A DNA stretch of 6,125 nt from Nanohaloarchaea archaeon PL-Br10_U2g16. GTDB taxonomy: Archaea > Nanohalarchaeota > Nanosalinia > Nanosalinales > Nanosalinaceae. The notes beneath the pieces were generated by a model. That model was not told the origin of the DNA. It saw nothing but the letters and a program-made list of their open reading frames with translations, and searched no databases. Positions 4,366 through 6,125 of this stretch are shown piece by piece. Position 1 is the first letter of the stretch, and each line of letters begins with the position of its first letter. The stretch lies in contig LKMV01000043.1 of the NCBI GenBank assembly GCA_001563995.1, positions 1 through 6,125 of the forward strand, read 5' to 3'. The position numbers were made by a program, and so were the translations under genes.

Positions 4366-5790
4366 ATGAACTTTGAAATTGAACAGGTCGGCGAGAATAT
4401 CTATGAAATCCCAAAGGACGATAAGATGAATGTTCCCGCCAGAATCTACGCCTCAGATAAACTGTTAGAGGAAATAAGCGAGGACGACACATTGGAACAG
4501 GTCAGGAACATGGCAACGTTACCAGGGATTCAAAAGTACTCCATAGTGATGCCCGACGGCCATCAGGGATACGGTTTCCCTATAGGAGGAGTTGCGGCAT
4601 TTGACGCCGAAGAAGGGATTATCAGCCCTGGAGGAATAGGCTTCGACATTAACTGCGGCGTCAGAGTGCTGAAAACCAGTCTCAAACATGAAGATATTAA
4701 AGGCAAAGAGCAACAGCTGGCTAACATTCTCTATAGCAAGATACCTGTAGGCTTAGGTAAAGGCGGGTATATTGACGCCGATGAAGACGATTTAGAACAG
4801 ATACTGGAGAGAGGCATGGAATGGATGGAGGAAAACGGACATGCAAAAGAAGAAGATCTGGAAAGATGTGAGGAAAACGGAAGGCTGCCCGGAAACCCTG
4901 ATAAAGTACCTGATGACGCCCAGAAAAGAGGTGTTGGACAGGTTGGATCCTTAGGATCCGGAAACCATTTCTTGGAAATTCAGGTCGTCTCAGAGATATT
5001 TGAAGAAGAAAAAGCAGAAGTCTACGGCCTAGAAGAAGATCAGATCGTTGTAATGATACACAGCGGTTCTAGAGGATTAGGACATGAAGTATGCACACAG
5101 TACCTCAGGAAGTTTGAGAAACAGTTCCCTGAGATAGCTGAAGAGCTGCCGGAGAAAAACCTGATGTACGCTCCGATGGATGAAGAACTAGCTCAAGATT
5201 ATAAGGAAGCTATGTATGCTGCAGCAAACTTTGCATGGTGCAACAGACAAGCGATGACAGAAGGTATAAGAGAATGTTTAGACACGCTTTTCGACTCTAC
5301 AGAAGTTGATCTGCTCTACGATGTATGTCACAATATTGCAAAAGAAGAGAAACACGAGGTAGACGGAGAAGAGAAAGAACTGATAGTCCATAGAAAAGGA
5401 GCTACACGTTCAATGCCTGTAGGAAGGAAAGAAGTACCTGAAGCATACTCAGAAGTGGGACAGCCGGTACTGATTCCAGGAAGCATGGGAACATCAAGCT
5501 ACATACTTTCAGGTGGAGAAAAATCTCCCGAAATTAGCTTTGGATCAGCAGCCCACGGGGCAGGAAGGTTAAAATCCAGGACCCAAGCAAAAGAAGATTA
5601 CTGGGGAGAAGACGTACAGAGAGAGCTTGAAAGAGAAGGTATACTTGTAAAAGCTGATAAGGGCTCGACAATCGCGGAAGAAGCTCCAGGAGTGTATAAG
5701 GACGTGGACGAAGTGATTAAAGTCACCGATAACCTTGATATAGCACGTAAAGTTGCAAAGATGGAGCCTCTGGTAAACATCAAGGGATAG
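4366..5790 (+). CDS. rtcB: RtcB RNA-splicing ligase (tRNA ligase)
   Basis: RtcB joins RNA ends bearing 2',3'-cyclic phosphate (or 3'-phosphate) to 5'-hydroxyl ends, using GTP and manganese. In archaea it ligates tRNA exons after intron removal. From the ATG at 4366 the protein is 474 residues, close to the usual archaeal length, and aligns along its length with my memory of the Pyrococcus horikoshii protein. The metal and active-site residues are all present: D94 and C97 (GFDINCGVR), N200-H201 (LGSGNHFLE), H232 (MIHSGSRGLGH), H322 (YDVCHNI), and H397 (AAHGAGR), the histidine that carries GMP. The penultimate K473 matches the final conserved lysine. No intein interrupts the gene, although inteins are common in this family. 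A TTG at 4309 would add 19 residues with little acidic character that the family lacks, so the ATG is preferred. Archease lies just upstream; the 146-base spacer holds putative operators, so rtcB may be regulated separately. Confidence 0.96.
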   Translation: MNFEIEQVGENIYEIPKDDKMNVPARIYASDKLLEEISEDDTLEQVRNMATLPGIQKYSIVMPDGHQGYGFPIGGVAAFDAEEGIISPGGIGFDINCGVRVLKTSLKHEDIKGKEQQLANILYSKIPVGLGKGGYIDADEDDLEQILERGMEWMEENGHAKEEDLERCEENGRLPGNPDKVPDDAQKRGVGQVGSLGSGNHFLEIQVVSEIFEEEKAEVYGLEEDQIVVMIHSGSRGLGHEVCTQYLRKFEKQFPEIAEELPEKNLMYAPMDEELAQDYKEAMYAAANFAWCNRQAMTEGIRECLDTLFDSTEVDLLYDVCHNIAKEEKHEVDGEEKELIVHRKGATRSMPVGRKEVPEAYSEVGQPVLIPGSMGTSSYILSGGEKSPEISFGSAAHGAGRLKSRTQAKEDYWGEDVQRELEREGILVKADKGSTIAEEAPGVYKDVDEVIKVTDNLDIARKVAKMEPLVNIKG

Positions 5791-5800
5791 ATTCCAAGAT

Positions 5801-5808
5801 TATTTAAG
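5801..5808 (+). promoter_or_regulatory. TATA box for the pilin-like gene
   Basis: TATTTAAG, eleven bases after the rtcB stop, predicts a transcription start near 5830. That leaves a leader of about 14 bases before the ATG at 5844, enough to contain the Shine-Dalgarno sequence. The pilin-like gene is therefore probably not just read through from rtcB. Confidence 0.5.
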
Positions 5809-5831
5809 CTGCGACCAAAAAAAGTAACCAT

Positions 5832-5836
5832 GGAGG
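5832..5836 (+). promoter_or_regulatory. Strong Shine-Dalgarno sequence of the pilin-like gene
   Basis: GGAGG lies seven bases before the ATG at 5844, the best ribosome binding site in the window. It is embedded in a five-codon reading frame (ATG 5830, MEDRL, stop TGA 5845-5847) whose stop overlaps the pilin start as ATGA. Confidence 0.7.
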
Positions 5837-5843
5837 ACAGATT

Positions 5844-6125
5844 ATGAGAAAAGGAGTATCTCCTATTATTGCAGCAACTCTCTTGATTGCTTTTACGTTG
5901 ACTATAGCTCTTCTAGCAGGACCTTTCTTTGCAGACATCATGCAGATCACACAGGAAGGGCAGACGGAAGAAGTCAGAGGTCTGTTGACCGCCTCCCAGA
6001 CATCTATAGTGATAGAAAATGTAGCATACAACGATGTTTCCGGCAACTACACAGTTACAGTTAGAAACAACGGAGAGGAAAATATTACACAGCTGCTAAC
6101 AACCGTTCTAGGGGATGATCCTGTA
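5844..6125 (+). CDS. Type IV pilin-like protein with class III signal peptide, N-terminal part (cut by window edge)
   Basis: The frame runs from ATG 5844 to the right edge, giving 94 codons with no stop. The N-terminus MRKGVSPIIAATLLIAFTLT matches the archaeal class III signal peptide: a short basic segment, Gly4 as the expected prepilin peptidase (PibD/FlaK-type) cleavage point, then VSP and a hydrophobic stretch to about residue 29. This stretch would form the helical core of a filament or a membrane anchor. The rest (residues 50-94) looks like the start of a beta-rich head, with a VENVAYNDVSGNYTVTVRNNG-type pattern (from about residue 56) like the CARDB-like or archaellin/pilin ectodomains. 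Two N-glycosylation sequons are visible, N68-Y-T and N80-I-T. The start is fixed by the GGAGG seven bases upstream. It could be an adhesion pilin, an archaellin-like subunit, or a membrane-anchored surface protein; the missing C-terminus prevents a choice. It follows rtcB by 53 bases with its own TATA box. Confidence 0.85.
   Translation, partial: MRKGVSPIIAATLLIAFTLTIALLAGPFFADIMQITQEGQTEEVRGLLTASQTSIVIENVAYNDVSGNYTVTVRNNGEENITQLLTTVLGDDPV

Noticed and set aside
4223..4492. Minus-strand 89-codon frame over the rtcB upstream region
   Set aside because: It spans both non-coding spacer and the rtcB N-terminus, is rich in Arg, Cys and Tyr unlike this proteome, and has no promoter or family resemblance.
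5804..6046. Minus-strand 80-codon frame over the pilin-like gene
   Set aside because: It is antisense to a gene with a textbook class III signal peptide and a strong ribosome binding site.
1..6125. tRNA, rRNA, CRISPR array, insertion sequence, attachment site or intein
   Set aside because: No cloverleaf, rRNA segment, regular repeat-spacer pattern, transposase or terminal inverted repeats were seen by eye, and the rtcB gene is uninterrupted.

Overview
The window most likely comes from a halophilic archaeon with moderate GC content, and a member of the Nanohaloarchaeota is the best guess. The predicted proteins are strongly acidic, with many Asp/Glu and few Lys. Several genes have an archaeal TATA box about 25-30 bases upstream of the ATG and no ribosome binding site. 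RtcB, archease and the cytidylate kinase are of archaeal type, and a pilin-like class III signal peptide is present. The acidic bias fits a salt-in strategy, but the lower GC and small tightly packed genes fit nanohaloarchaea better than classical Halobacteria. This placement is an inference; no rRNA is present.

The left part (1-1270) is on the minus strand. It holds the N-terminal 239 codons of an NDH-2-like FAD/NAD(P) oxidoreductase, which runs off the left edge, and a four-helix membrane protein of unknown function. A T-rich terminator and a TATA box lie between them. A 100-base divergent spacer (1271-1370) separates these from the plus-strand genes.

The plus strand (1371 to the right edge) starts with a complete 3-methyladenine DNA glycosylase (base excision repair). 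It is followed by a coding-like short reading frame with no normal start codon (about 1943-2111), probably a frameshifted or decayed small gene. Next is a secreted protein joining a DUF5667-like region, a lysine-free acidic linker and a type I copper cupredoxin domain. It ends at a T-rich terminator.

Next comes an RNA/nucleotide block: cytidylate kinase and archease, one base apart in an apparent operon, then RtcB RNA ligase after a 146-base spacer. Archease is the known activator of RtcB, so these two genes form a functional pair for tRNA splicing and RNA repair. The spacer before rtcB holds two copies of an 11-base sequence centred on the dyad TGTAATACA, 41 bases apart, with a TATA-like element between them. 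This looks like a regulatory region and is the most interesting non-coding signal in the window. The right edge is the start of a type IV pilin-like secreted protein with its own promoter and a strong Shine-Dalgarno sequence.

No tRNA, rRNA, CRISPR array, insertion sequence or integration site was found. Most of the window is housekeeping. The points worth a second look are the rtcB upstream sites, the startless reading frame, and the copper-protein fusion.
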